Origin: Hyphomicrobiales bacterium
GTDB taxonomy: Bacteria > Pseudomonadota > Alphaproteobacteria > Rhizobiales > Rhizobiaceae
NCBI GenBank assembly: GCA_900473185.1
Contig: UCKU01000034.1
Span: 186,001-250,000, forward strand
DNA length: 64,000 bases
Reading direction: 5' to 3'
This document shows, piece by piece, positions 17,062 to 25,621 of the stretch; position 1 is the stretch's first letter, and the number at the start of each line of letters is the position of its first letter. Both the position numbers and the translations under genes were made by a program. The notes beneath the pieces were generated by a model. The model made no database searches. It was not told where the DNA came from and saw nothing but the letters and a program-made list of their open reading frames with translations.

Positions 17062-18915
17062 TTACGCGCTCAAAGCGTCGTCGCCCGGTCGCACCTGCAA
17101 ATCGTAAAGTGCCTTGTATCGTCCGCCGAGCGTCAGGAGCTCGTCATGCGTGCCCTGTTCGACGATGCGGCCATCTTCGATGAAGAAGATCCTGTCGGCA
17201 TGCATCAGCGAGCTCAGACGGTGCGCGACGATGATCGTCACGCGGTCGGCGGCATAGCGGCGCATGGCGCTGCGAATGCGCTGCTCCGTCGCCGCGTCGA
17301 TTGCCGCCGTCGAATCGTCAAACACCATGACGGCGGGCTTGAGCATCAGTGCGCGGGCGATCGAAAGCCTCTGGCGCTGGCCGCCCGAAAGCGAGACGCC
17401 GCGTTCGCCGACGACGGTGCCATAGCCAGTTGGCAGGCCGAGCACATAGTTGTGGAGCTGCGCGCTTTCGCTGGCGCGCTCGATGCGGCCTTCCTTCGCC
17501 CAGGGATCGCCATAGGCGATATTGTTCTCGATCGTCGTCGTGAAGAGGAAGGAATCCTGTTGCACGACGGCGACGGAGCGGCGCAGGGACCGCAATGTCG
17601 CCTTGCGGATATCCTGGTCGTCGATGGTGATCTTGCCGCCGGTCGCGTCATAGAAGCGAGGGATCAGGTGCGCGAGCGTCGACTTGCCGCTGCCGGGCGG
17701 GCCGACAATGCCGATCGTTTCGCCACGCTTTGCCTCGAAACTCACCTCATGCAGAACCTCATGCATCGGCGAGCTCGGATAGGCGAAGCTGACATTCTCG
17801 AAGCGCAGCGTGCCCTCGGTGACCTTCAGCTCTTTGGCATCCGGCGCATCGCGCACGGCGATTTCCAAGTCCAGCAGCTCGAACAGGCGCGTGCCGCAGG
17901 TCGAGGCGCGGGCAAAGGCGTTGACCATCAGGCCGAGCTGGCGCACCGGCATCTGCAGGATGGTCATGAAGGTGAGGAAGGAGGCGAGCGTACCGACAGT
18001 GATCTCACCGGAATGCACCTTGGTGCCGCCGACCCACAAGACCAGGCCCATGGCCGCAAAGAAGGAGAAGGTCATGGCGCTGGTATTGACGACGCGGATG
18101 CCGACGCGCTGATGGGCAAGCTCCAGCGCGTTCTTGGAGGCCGCCTCGAATTTCGAAAGCTCATGCTCCTGCGCCGCGAAGGCGCGTACGACGCGAATGC
18201 CGCCGAGATTTTCTTCCATGATGCGCGTCAGCACTGACAGCCGCTGTTGCAGGTCGAGCCAGGTGGCGCGCAGGCGAAGTTGCGTGACTGAGGAGCGCCA
18301 GCCGACGAAGGGCACGAAGGAGAGCGCCAGCAGGCCGAGTACGACATCCGTGGTCAGGAGCATATAGGCGCCGATGCCGATCAGCATGGAGAGCAGGAAG
18401 ACGCGCACGAGCGCCGTCGAGAAATACATGCGCACGCCTTCCAGATCGAGCAGACCGACCGTAATCAGGTCGCCCGAATGGACGCTGTCATGGAAGGAGA
18501 AAGAGAGGCGCTGGATCTTTTCGTAGCAGGCGAGGCGAAGCTCGTAGCCCATGTGGTGGCCGACGGATTCGCTGCAATAGTTCTGGATCATCGTGAAGAT
18601 GCCACGCAACACACTGGCGCCGAGCAGGAGCAGCGCAGTTGTCAACAGCGCGTCCTGCGCTTGCTGCCCGAGCGTGCCGCCATGAAGCGCCACCTGCGTA
18701 TGGTCGACCGCCTGGCCGAGCAGGCGGGGGATCAGTAGCTGGAAGGTGGAGGCGATCAGGGTAGCGCCGATGGCGAGGCCGGCTTGCCAGGGATGACGGA
18801 AGGCCATGACGGTGATGCGGAACAGTGTATAGAGGCCCTTGCCCCATCCTGCCGCGGTTGCAAGCGCCATCGAAGCCGAAGGCTTCGTCGCGCGTATAGA
18901 CGCATCGCTGCTCAC
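17062..18915 (-). CDS. ABC exporter half-transporter, degenerate-site subunit of a heterodimer
   Basis: Half-transporter of 617 residues, first gene of the exporter pair. The six-helix domain occupies about 20-340; Walker A is GPPGSGKST (405-413), signature LSGGQ (509-513), Walker B VFDDSTAAID where the catalytic Glu is Asp (534), and H-loop VAHRL. Asp at this site is typical of the degenerate half of heterodimeric exporters. I chose GTG 18915 (MSSDASIRATKP) because GGA lies about eight bases upstream and family-like sequence begins soon after. ATG 18975 or ATG 18870 are alternatives. Probably co-transcribed with the next gene, 24 bases on. Substrate not evident. Confidence 0.88.
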   Translation of the reverse strand: MSSDASIRATKPSASMALATAAGWGKGLYTLFRITVMAFRHPWQAGLAIGATLIASTFQLLIPRLLGQAVDHTQVALHGGTLGQQAQDALLTTALLLLGASVLRGIFTMIQNYCSESVGHHMGYELRLACYEKIQRLSFSFHDSVHSGDLITVGLLDLEGVRMYFSTALVRVFLLSMLIGIGAYMLLTTDVVLGLLALSFVPFVGWRSSVTQLRLRATWLDLQQRLSVLTRIMEENLGGIRVVRAFAAQEHELSKFEAASKNALELAHQRVGIRVVNTSAMTFSFFAAMGLVLWVGGTKVHSGEITVGTLASFLTFMTILQMPVRQLGLMVNAFARASTCGTRLFELLDLEIAVRDAPDAKELKVTEGTLRFENVSFAYPSSPMHEVLHEVSFEAKRGETIGIVGPPGSGKSTLAHLIPRFYDATGGKITIDDQDIRKATLRSLRRSVAVVQQDSFLFTTTIENNIAYGDPWAKEGRIERASESAQLHNYVLGLPTGYGTVVGERGVSLSGGQRQRLSIARALMLKPAVMVFDDSTAAIDAATEQRIRSAMRRYAADRVTIIVAHRLSSLMHADRIFFIEDGRIVEQGTHDELLTLGGRYKALYDLQVRPGDDALSA

Positions 18916-19227
18916 GGTATTTTTTCCAATAGATGTGTGCTCGGACCACGTGGCCCGGAAAGAAGGCAAATCCATGAAGGGATTGATAGCGCACCCACAT
19001 TTGCCGATTCCGACAGGGGGTTCAAGTAAAGAATTCACCAACCGGTTATTTTTACGTGAGCCATCCTCGCATTGGACGGGAACGTTACCGTCAGGGCCTG
19101 GCGACTACACGCACCAGGCGCATTTTTCTGCCGGAAAACGAAAGTATCGGAGCGGCGCATCGCCAGTGGAAATCCGTGTGCCGCACATGTATGGTCCGCT
19201 CGCCAACCAGCACGAAGAGGGCGTTCG
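18916..19227. promoter_or_regulatory. Divergent promoter region between exporter pair and aldose-epimerase-like gene
   Basis: A 312-base non-coding region separating divergent genes; it must contain both promoters. The plus-strand gene has GAGG at 19217-19220 before its ATG. I see no palindrome or known riboswitch, and the frames crossing it lack protein character. Confidence 0.4.
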
Positions 19228-20097
19228 ATGTCATCCACGGTCCGGATCGCAAATCAGTTTCTCACTGTCGACGTTTCCTCGCTCGGTGCCGAAATGCAGG
19301 CGCTGACATCGAGCGACGACCGCTCCTGGGTCTGGAACGGCGATGCCGCCTTTTGGACAGGCCGTTCGCCGATCCTGTTTCCGATGGTTGGCAAGGCACC
19401 GAACGACATTCTAAAGGTTGGCGGTCATAGCGCGCCGATGGCCCAGCACGGCTTTGCCCGTCGCAGCGAATTTGCGCTGGCATCCTCGTCCGAAGCGAGC
19501 TGCCGCTACGAGCTTGCCGCTTCAGAGGCGACCAAGGCCGTCTACCCCTTCGATTTCCTGCTTGCCGTCATTCATAGTGTCGAGGGCCGGGCTCTGACCG
19601 TCGCTGCCGAAGTCACCAACCGCGATATCAGGCCGATGCCTTTTGGTCTCGGCTTTCATACGGCTTTCCGCTGGCCGCTGCCGGGTGCTGGGAGCAAGCT
19701 GCACATGGTCACGCTGGACAACGGCGCCGAGCCGGCGCTCGTCCGGCTCGAAGGCGGTCTGATCTCGCCGAAGAAACTTGCTTCGCCCTTCAAGTCCGGC
19801 AGCCTGGTGCTCGACCATTCTATGTTCGAGCAGGATGCGATGATCTTCTCGGAAGGCGCAGGCCCCGGCCTGCGTTATGAGGCGCAAGGCGGCCCGTCCA
19901 TGCATTTCAGCTTCGAGAACCTGCCCAATCTGGCACTCTGGACCAAGCCTGGCGCTCCCTTCCTCTGCATCGAGCCCTGGCACGGGACGGCCGCCGAAAA
20001 TGGCGGCCCGGACGATCTGGAGGGTCGCCCCTATACGAAGGTGCTTGCAGCGGGCGAAACGGCGCGTTTTTCCTTCACCGCCGAAATCCTCGAATAA
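19228..20097 (+). CDS. Aldose 1-epimerase-family protein (YihR/LACX-like)
   Basis: Cytosolic sugar-binding protein of 289 residues of the galactose mutarotase-like beta-sandwich fold. Features include the N-terminal TVDVSSLGAEMQALTS, the site region SPILFPMVGKAPND, HGFARRSEF with the conserved HG-FAR, GLGFHTAFRWPL and the late FLCIEPWHG, which contains the catalytic-type Glu. The family interconverts sugar anomers or binds phosphorylated sugars. ATG 19228 follows GAGG; the longer upstream frame to 19072 is Arg/Cys-rich and unlike the family. It stands alone between divergent and downstream genes, so its sugar is not indicated. Confidence 0.85.
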   Translation: MSSTVRIANQFLTVDVSSLGAEMQALTSSDDRSWVWNGDAAFWTGRSPILFPMVGKAPNDILKVGGHSAPMAQHGFARRSEFALASSSEASCRYELAASEATKAVYPFDFLLAVIHSVEGRALTVAAEVTNRDIRPMPFGLGFHTAFRWPLPGAGSKLHMVTLDNGAEPALVRLEGGLISPKKLASPFKSGSLVLDHSMFEQDAMIFSEGAGPGLRYEAQGGPSMHFSFENLPNLALWTKPGAPFLCIEPWHGTAAENGGPDDLEGRPYTKVLAAGETARFSFTAEILE

Positions 20098-20373
20098 GCC
20101 GGACTCATTTTCCGGTTTGGATCAGGGTGTTGGGCAGGTGGTAAAATAAACTTCTTGCCACCTTGCGCTTTTCGCGCTTTCATACACGACTAGTTTAATA
20201 GACTATGGGGTGGGCTGAGGATGCCTTCTCCGGCCTGTATTGGTTCCGAACGGAACCGGATTTAGCGGCGAACGTTTTGCATGGCCGCATGAACCTGCCC
20301 AACGCAGGGCTTCAGATGTTCTGCGTTGAAACCTTGATCGAGACACATGCGGATGAGCCGCAAGGGAGTTGAG

Positions 20374-21780
20374 ATGACGGTTCAGGGACTTTTTTCCGGC
20401 AAGGCGAATGCGGCGGCCCAGATTTCCGCCGTGCCGCGCATTGCGATCGTCGGGCGCGGTTTTTCCGGCATGATGATGGCGGTGGCGCTGATGCGCACCG
20501 TGCGCACGCCGTTTCACCTGCAGCTTTTCGATCCGAACTCTACGGTCAATGGCGGCCAGGCGTTGGCCTCAGCACGATCCTCGACCATCCTCAATACGCG
20601 TGTGCGTGATCTCTCCGTTTCGCTCGGCGATCCCGACGATTTTAACGACTGGCTTTGTAGCAACGCTGAATTCCGCGCCGCCGTGCCAGCTGCAATCCCC
20701 GGCTTCCGGCAGATCTTCGTACCCAGGGAAATCTTCAGCGACTACGTCTACCAGCGTTTTTCCGAAGCGCTCGCTGCCCGCCGGGACATCACCGTCCAGG
20801 TCTGCCATGATCCGGTCGTGGCAATCCGCAGGAGCCATGGCAGCCGTTTCCTCTTGGAAAGCGCCAATCCGTCCAATCCGCTTTTCGATACCGTGATCCT
20901 CGCAACAGGCTATGGCCTGCCTCGACCCGAGCCCGAGGAGCAGGAGGTTTCACCGGTCAGGGCGCAGCGTCTCGTCGCCCGGCCGCATACGGTGCTGCTC
21001 GGCAGCGGTATCCGCGTCGTGGACCAGTTGCTGCAGCTTCGCGACGCCGGTTATGCCGGACAGGTAACGATCATTTCACGGCACGGTTTCCTGCCGCAGA
21101 GCCATACGCCGAATTCCGCTGATCCGGTCTTCCCGGCCGAGGCGCTACCGCAAAGCCTGCCTGACATTGTCAGCTTCATCCGCCAGGCCTGCCGCGAGGC
21201 GGAAGAGGAGGGTCGAAGCTGGCAGTCGGTCATGAATGGCCTTCGCAGGCACGCTCGTTCGCTCTGGTGGTCGCTGCCGGCTCGCGAGAAGCGCCAGTTC
21301 AATAGGCATTTGCGGGCGATCTATGACAGTCACCGCAACCGCCTGCCGGAGACCATGCATCTGCGCCTCAAGCGGGAGCTTGCAGAGGGCCGCACGGTGC
21401 TCAGGCGTGGCCGCGCTGGGCGTCGAGGTTTCAGCGGCCTGTTCTTCACGCCGGCCGGTTCGTCGAGCGAGGGGGTCATCCATGCCGAGCGCATCATCGA
21501 TTGCCGCTGCCATGCGCCTGATCTTTCCGCTCCTCTGATTCAGAGTCTGTTCGCGGCGCGTCTCGCCATGCCTGATGAGCTTGCGCTTGGACTGGCGGTC
21601 AACGCCCGCGGCGAAACGTTCCTGGACGACGGCTCGTCGATCGAGGGGCTTTTTGCGGTCGGCCCGCTCGGCCTCGGCAGCCTGCCGGACATCGATCTCG
21701 TGCCCGAGATCGTCACGCAGGCCTATTCGGCGTCAGAACGAATTGCGGAACGCTTCTATCCGCAGAGCCAAGCTGTCTGA
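20374..21780 (+). CDS. FAD/NAD(P)-binding oxidoreductase (HI0933/PF13454-like)
   Basis: Predicted flavoprotein of 468 residues. The Rossmann motif IAIVGRGFSGMMMA (GxGxxG) starts near residue 23. A second dinucleotide site lies at TVLLGSGIRVVDQLLQL, with ILATGYGLPRPEP between. The C-terminus, with FAVGPLGLGSLPDIDLVPEI, matches the closing FAD contact of this group. Family members are often annotated only as FAD-NAD(P)-binding; some oxidise amines or hydroxy compounds. ATG 20374 has AAGGGAG just upstream; an ATG at 20347 would add nine residues. It is followed 77 bases later by a hybrid histidine kinase. No functional partner is visible. Confidence 0.8.
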   Translation: MTVQGLFSGKANAAAQISAVPRIAIVGRGFSGMMMAVALMRTVRTPFHLQLFDPNSTVNGGQALASARSSTILNTRVRDLSVSLGDPDDFNDWLCSNAEFRAAVPAAIPGFRQIFVPREIFSDYVYQRFSEALAARRDITVQVCHDPVVAIRRSHGSRFLLESANPSNPLFDTVILATGYGLPRPEPEEQEVSPVRAQRLVARPHTVLLGSGIRVVDQLLQLRDAGYAGQVTIISRHGFLPQSHTPNSADPVFPAEALPQSLPDIVSFIRQACREAEEEGRSWQSVMNGLRRHARSLWWSLPAREKRQFNRHLRAIYDSHRNRLPETMHLRLKRELAEGRTVLRRGRAGRRGFSGLFFTPAGSSSEGVIHAERIIDCRCHAPDLSAPLIQSLFAARLAMPDELALGLAVNARGETFLDDGSSIEGLFAVGPLGLGSLPDIDLVPEIVTQAYSASERIAERFYPQSQAV

Positions 21781-21857
21781 GGGAATTCGTCGTTTCAGCT
21801 GGAACCATCGGCCCAAGCCGGCGTTATAGTGCGCTGGTAAAGCGTTTAGAGGGGCAG

Positions 21858-23783
21858 ATGGAAGCGGTGGATCGATATGATACGTCCCTTCAGAACGAAG
21901 GGCGTTTTCGGGTGCTCGTCGATGCAATCACCGACTATGCGATCTACATGCTCAGCCCCGAAGGTTATGTGACGAGCTGGAATTCCGGCGCCCAGCGTTT
22001 CAAGGGGTATCGCGCTTCCGAAATCCTCGGCCAGCATTTTTCCCGATTTTATCTTGATGCCGATCGGGAAGCCGGCCTGCCGGCGCGCGCGCTCGCGGTT
22101 GCCACGAAAGAGGGACGTTTCGAGGGGGAAGGCTGGCGGCAGCGCAAGGATGGTACGCGCTTCTGGGCACATGTCATCATCGATCCGATCCGCCATTCCT
22201 CGGGCGAGCTGATCGGCTTTGCCAAAATCACCCGTGACTTGACAGAGCGCAAGGCGACAGAGAACGCATTGAAGCGCAGCGAAGAGCAATTTCGTCTTCT
22301 CGTCCAGGGCGTCTCCGATTATGCGATCTACATGCTCGACCCCGAAGGCAACGTTACGAGCTGGAATTCCGGTGCCGAACGCATCAAGGGTTATAGGTCG
22401 GAAGAGATCATCGGCCGACACTTTTCCACTTTCTACACAGATGAGGACCGCCTTAGCGGATTGCCTCAGCAGGCACTGGCCACCGCCAGCCGCGACGGGC
22501 GGTTCGAAAAGGAAGGCTGGCGCCAGCGCAAGGACGGTTCCCGCTTCTGGGCCAGTATCGTGATCGACGCGATCAGGGACGATTTCGGCGAGATTATCGG
22601 CTTTGCCAAGATTACCCGCGACATCACTGAGAAGCTGGAAACGCAGCGTGCGCTGGAGCGGACCCGCGAAGACCTCTTCCAGGCGCAGAAGATGGAAGCG
22701 ATCGGCCAATTGACCGGCGGTATTGCGCACGACTTCAACAATCTGCTGATGGCGGTGCTAGGCAGCCTCGAAATCCTTAAGAAGCGCATGCCACAGGATC
22801 CTGCTTTGTCGCCGCTTGTCGACAACGCAATGCTCGGCGCCCAGCGCGGCGCGGCGCTAACCCAGCGCATGCTCGCCTTTTCCCGCCGCCAGGAGTTGCA
22901 GGTGGAGACGATCGATGTTTCCAAGCTTCTGCGTGGCATGATGGACATGGTCGCGCGATCCCTCGGGCCGGTCTCCTCGCTCGAAACCGAATTTCCCGAG
23001 AGCCTGCCGGCGATCGCCACCGACCCGGCACAGCTTGAGACGGCAGTGCTCAACCTCGTCGTCAATGCTCGCGATGCTATGCCTGGCGGCGGCCTTATCA
23101 AGATCAAAGCCACAGAGGAGGTTGTGCCTGACGGCGGCACTATGCCCGGCGGCCACTATGTGCGCGTTGCCGTTACCGATAAGGGCGAGGGCATGGACGA
23201 AGAGACGCTGAAACAGGCAGCGACCCCGTTCTTCACCACCAAGGGCGTCGGCAAGGGCACGGGTCTCGGCCTTTCCATGGTGCAGGGGCTCGCCGGTCAG
23301 TCCGGAGGCAGGCTCACGCTGAAAAGTCAGCTCGGTGAAGGTACGACAGCTGAGCTCTGGTTTCCTGTCACGGGAGCCGAAAACATTGTTGAAGAGCCTG
23401 AACAATCCGTGCCCGAAGCCGCAAATAACTCACGGCCGCTGCGCATTCTTGCCGTCGATGATGACGGGCTGGTCCTGATGAACACCACGCTGATGCTGCA
23501 GGATCTCGGCCACACGGTGATTGAGGCCACGGCCGGCGCCGACGCGCTCGATATTCTTCGCAACGAAAACGTCGATCTCGTTATCTCCGATCATGCCATG
23601 CCGCGCATGACAGGCTCGCAGCTTGCGCTCGCAATCCGCAGAGAGTGGCCAAAGATGCCGATCATCCTCGCGACCGGTTTTGCCGAGATTCCTGAGGGTT
23701 CCGGCATTATCGATATACCGCGCCTCGGTAAACCCTTCTCACAGGCGCAGCTTGCGGAAGCGATCAGCCGCATTGCCCAATAG
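21858..23783 (+). CDS. PAS-PAS hybrid sensor histidine kinase with C-terminal receiver
   Basis: Soluble hybrid kinase of 641 residues. PAS1 covers about 14-132 and PAS2 about 143-258; the two are close copies (DYAIYML-PEG--TSWNSGA and GWRQRKDG-RFWA occur in both). The dimerisation domain has the phospho-accepting His291 (GGIAHDFNN), the ATPase domain has NLVVNARDAM and GTGLGLSMV, and the receiver (about 528-641) has acidic DDD, phospho-acceptor Asp578 and Lys625. The HDFNN form belongs to the HWE/HisKA-like PAS kinases common in rhizobia. There is no membrane segment, so it senses an internal cue. The start is supported by GAGGGG. No separate response regulator lies beside it. Confidence 0.92.
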   Translation: MEAVDRYDTSLQNEGRFRVLVDAITDYAIYMLSPEGYVTSWNSGAQRFKGYRASEILGQHFSRFYLDADREAGLPARALAVATKEGRFEGEGWRQRKDGTRFWAHVIIDPIRHSSGELIGFAKITRDLTERKATENALKRSEEQFRLLVQGVSDYAIYMLDPEGNVTSWNSGAERIKGYRSEEIIGRHFSTFYTDEDRLSGLPQQALATASRDGRFEKEGWRQRKDGSRFWASIVIDAIRDDFGEIIGFAKITRDITEKLETQRALERTREDLFQAQKMEAIGQLTGGIAHDFNNLLMAVLGSLEILKKRMPQDPALSPLVDNAMLGAQRGAALTQRMLAFSRRQELQVETIDVSKLLRGMMDMVARSLGPVSSLETEFPESLPAIATDPAQLETAVLNLVVNARDAMPGGGLIKIKATEEVVPDGGTMPGGHYVRVAVTDKGEGMDEETLKQAATPFFTTKGVGKGTGLGLSMVQGLAGQSGGRLTLKSQLGEGTTAELWFPVTGAENIVEEPEQSVPEAANNSRPLRILAVDDDGLVLMNTTLMLQDLGHTVIEATAGADALDILRNENVDLVISDHAMPRMTGSQLALAIRREWPKMPIILATGFAEIPEGSGIIDIPRLGKPFSQAQLAEAISRIAQ

Positions 23784-23791
23784 ATCTGTCG

Positions 23792-24550
23792 TTAGGACAT
23801 TCTGCCAAGCCTGACTTCATTCCGCACGATATAGACGAGCAGCCCCGCCACCATGATCGCCAGCACATACCAGGTGATCGCATAGACAAGGTGGTTGTTC
23901 GGAAAGTCGAGGACCGTCAGTCCTCCGACCGGTAAGTCGCCGGCATTGGGTGTCGCGTCGGCGTCGATGAAGAAGGGGGCGACGTCCGCGACGCCACGCT
24001 TCTCCGTAATGGCTGCGACATCGCGCGAATACCAGCGGTCGGCAGCCGGATCGTTGGAGCGCAGCAAGATGCCTTTCGGCTCGGTCATGCGCATCAGCCC
24101 AGTGACGGTTGTCGGCCCGGTGATCTGGCTTCGCGATCGTGAGGCCTGGTCGCGACTGCCGGTCGGTACGAAGCCGCGATTGATTGATATCGCGCTGCCG
24201 TCCGCGAGCCTGAGCGGTGTCATCACCCAATAGCCGGCGCCGAGCGCAGTCGATGCCGTGACCAACGTTTCCTTGTCGTTTTCGAAAGTACCTGATGCAA
24301 TCACCCGCCGGTATTCGTCATCCGCGGCATTGACCTTGCCCCAGTCGGCGCGAGTCGGCGGGGCGACTGGTTGGGCGTGGACGCGCGCATCGACGCGAGC
24401 GATGAGATCGAGTTTCCAGGAGAGTCGATAGACTTGCCAGGTGCCGAGCGCGATCAAGGCGGCGACGAGAGCCAGAAGGCCGAGTCCAAGGATCGCAAGG
24501 GTGACGGCCGAACGCGGCCTGTCCTGTTGGTCGGAAGAGATATCGGTCAT
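23792..24550 (-). CDS. SURF1-family protein, quinol/cytochrome oxidase assembly
   Basis: Inner-membrane protein of 252 residues with one N-terminal helix (about 15-37) and one C-terminal helix (about 224-243) around a periplasmic domain, the standard SURF1 topology. Family marks are GTWQVYRLSWKLDLI, YRRVIASGTF, GYWVMTPLRLADG, INRGFVP and the closing HLVYAITWYVLA. SURF1 proteins help insert heme a/o into terminal oxidases. It lies directly downstream of cyoABCD in the same orientation, separated by 46 bases that contain a strong hairpin, which supports a role in maturing this bo3 oxidase. Confidence 0.92.
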   Translation of the reverse strand: MTDISSDQQDRPRSAVTLAILGLGLLALVAALIALGTWQVYRLSWKLDLIARVDARVHAQPVAPPTRADWGKVNAADDEYRRVIASGTFENDKETLVTASTALGAGYWVMTPLRLADGSAISINRGFVPTGSRDQASRSRSQITGPTTVTGLMRMTEPKGILLRSNDPAADRWYSRDVAAITEKRGVADVAPFFIDADATPNAGDLPVGGLTVLDFPNNHLVYAITWYVLAIMVAGLLVYIVRNEVRLGRMS

Positions 24551-24562
24551 AGGTAAACCGCA

Positions 24563-24588
24563 ACGGGCGGCGTTGCCGCCGCCCGTTC
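24563..24588 (-). terminator. Intercistronic stem-loop between cyoD and SURF1
   Basis: Perfect 10-bp stem, AACGGGCGGC (24563-24572) pairing with GCCGCCCGTT (24579-24588) around a six-base loop. It fills most of the gap between the cyoD stop and the SURF1 start. On the transcribed strand only a short TTT follows, so it probably acts as a partial terminator or an RNA-processing and stability element that lowers SURF1 output relative to cyoABCD. Confidence 0.6.
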
Positions 24589-24596
24589 CTTTGCCC

Positions 24597-24998
24597 TTAT
24601 GGCATGTTCTTCATCATTTCAGGACTCATCGGCATCATGTTCGTATTCAGATGATACATGACCCAGAGCGAACCCGAGAGAGCGATGGCGACGATGATGA
24701 TCGTGAAGATCAGCGCCATGATCGTCCAGCCGCCTTCCGACTTCGTGTTCATGTGCAGGAAGAAGATCATGTGAACGACGATCTGCACGGCGCCGAGCAC
24801 CATCACGAAGATGGCGGTCACGACATGATTTGCGAAGACCTCTCCCATGACCAGCCAGAAGGGAATGGCAGTCAGGATGACGGAGAGAATGAAGCCCGTC
24901 ACGTAGCTCTTGAAACTGCCGTGACCGGCCTGGTGCCCGTGGCTGTGGCCGTGGTGAGCCTCGTGGGCATCCTCATGTGCGGGTGCTTGCGAACTCAT
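24597..24998 (-). CDS. cyoD: Cytochrome o ubiquinol oxidase subunit IV
   Basis: Small subunit of cytochrome bo3 with 133 residues and three transmembrane helices (about 30-50, 60-82 and 95-117). The core VTGFILSVILTAIPFWLV and VQIVVHMIFFLHMN are characteristic of CyoD. Two features are unusual: a His-rich cytosolic N-terminus (HEDAHEAHHGHSHGHQ) and a Met-rich C-terminus (NMMPMSPEMMKNMP). The start ATG 24998 overlaps the cyoC stop in ATGA, indicating translational coupling. It is needed for assembly of the CuB centre in other bacteria, so the extra His/Met could be copper-related (inference). Confidence 0.93.
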   Translation of the reverse strand: MSSQAPAHEDAHEAHHGHSHGHQAGHGSFKSYVTGFILSVILTAIPFWLVMGEVFANHVVTAIFVMVLGAVQIVVHMIFFLHMNTKSEGGWTIMALIFTIIIVAIALSGSLWVMYHLNTNMMPMSPEMMKNMP

Positions 24999-25615
24999 CC
25001 GAGAACTCCCATCAGGTAAACAAAGGAAAAGACGCCGATCCAGACGACATCGAGGAAGTGCCAGAACATGGAAAGGCACATCAGACGGCGGCGGTTGGCT
25101 TCATGAAGGCCATGCATGGAGACCTGCACCATCAGCGTGATCAGCCAGATGATGCCGAAGGTGACGTGCAGACCGTGCGTACCGACCAGCGTGAAGAAAG
25201 ACGACAGGAAGGCGCTGCGCTGCGGTCCGGCGCCCTCGTGGATGAGGTGCACGAACTCGTAAAGTTCGAGGCCGAGGAAGGCCGCGCCGAAAAGGCCGGT
25301 TACGGCCAACCAGAACAGCGTTTCCGCCTTTGCGTTCCGCTCCATCTGCAGCATGGCGAAGCCATAGGTGATGGAGGAGAGCAGCAGCATCGACGTGTTG
25401 ATGGCGACCAGCGGCAAATCGAAGAGATCGGCCGGCGACGGGCCGGCCGCATAGCTGCGGCCGAGCACGGCATGGGTGGCAAACAGCACCGAGAATATCA
25501 GGCTGTCGCTCATCAGATAAAGCCAGAAGCCCAGATTGGTGCTGTTCTCCGGATGATGGTCTTCCGTCAGATAGAATTCAGGCTTTTCGGCCGTGTCGAT
25601 AGTATGATCGCTCAT
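24995..25615 (-). CDS. cyoC: Cytochrome o ubiquinol oxidase subunit III
   Basis: Inner-membrane subunit of 206 residues with five transmembrane helices of the heme-copper oxidase subunit III family. Markers are GFWLYLMSDSLIFSVLFATHAVL, FLGLELYEFVHLI and the FTLVGTHGLHVTFGIIW segment, followed by FWHFLDVVWIGVF. It carries no redox centre but stabilises subunit I. The start is 6 bases after cyoB, preceded by AAGAGA. Its 3' end overlaps cyoD by four bases. Confidence 0.95.
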   Translation of the reverse strand: MSDHTIDTAEKPEFYLTEDHHPENSTNLGFWLYLMSDSLIFSVLFATHAVLGRSYAAGPSPADLFDLPLVAINTSMLLLSSITYGFAMLQMERNAKAETLFWLAVTGLFGAAFLGLELYEFVHLIHEGAGPQRSAFLSSFFTLVGTHGLHVTFGIIWLITLMVQVSMHGLHEANRRRLMCLSMFWHFLDVVWIGVFSFVYLMGVLG

Positions 25616-25621
25616 GGTCTC

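Noticed and set aside
16885..18237. Long plus-strand frame opposite the exporter genes
   Set aside because: Antisense shadow of a high-GC gene; Arg/Ala/Asp-rich with no motifs, and the minus strand encodes clear ABC motifs.
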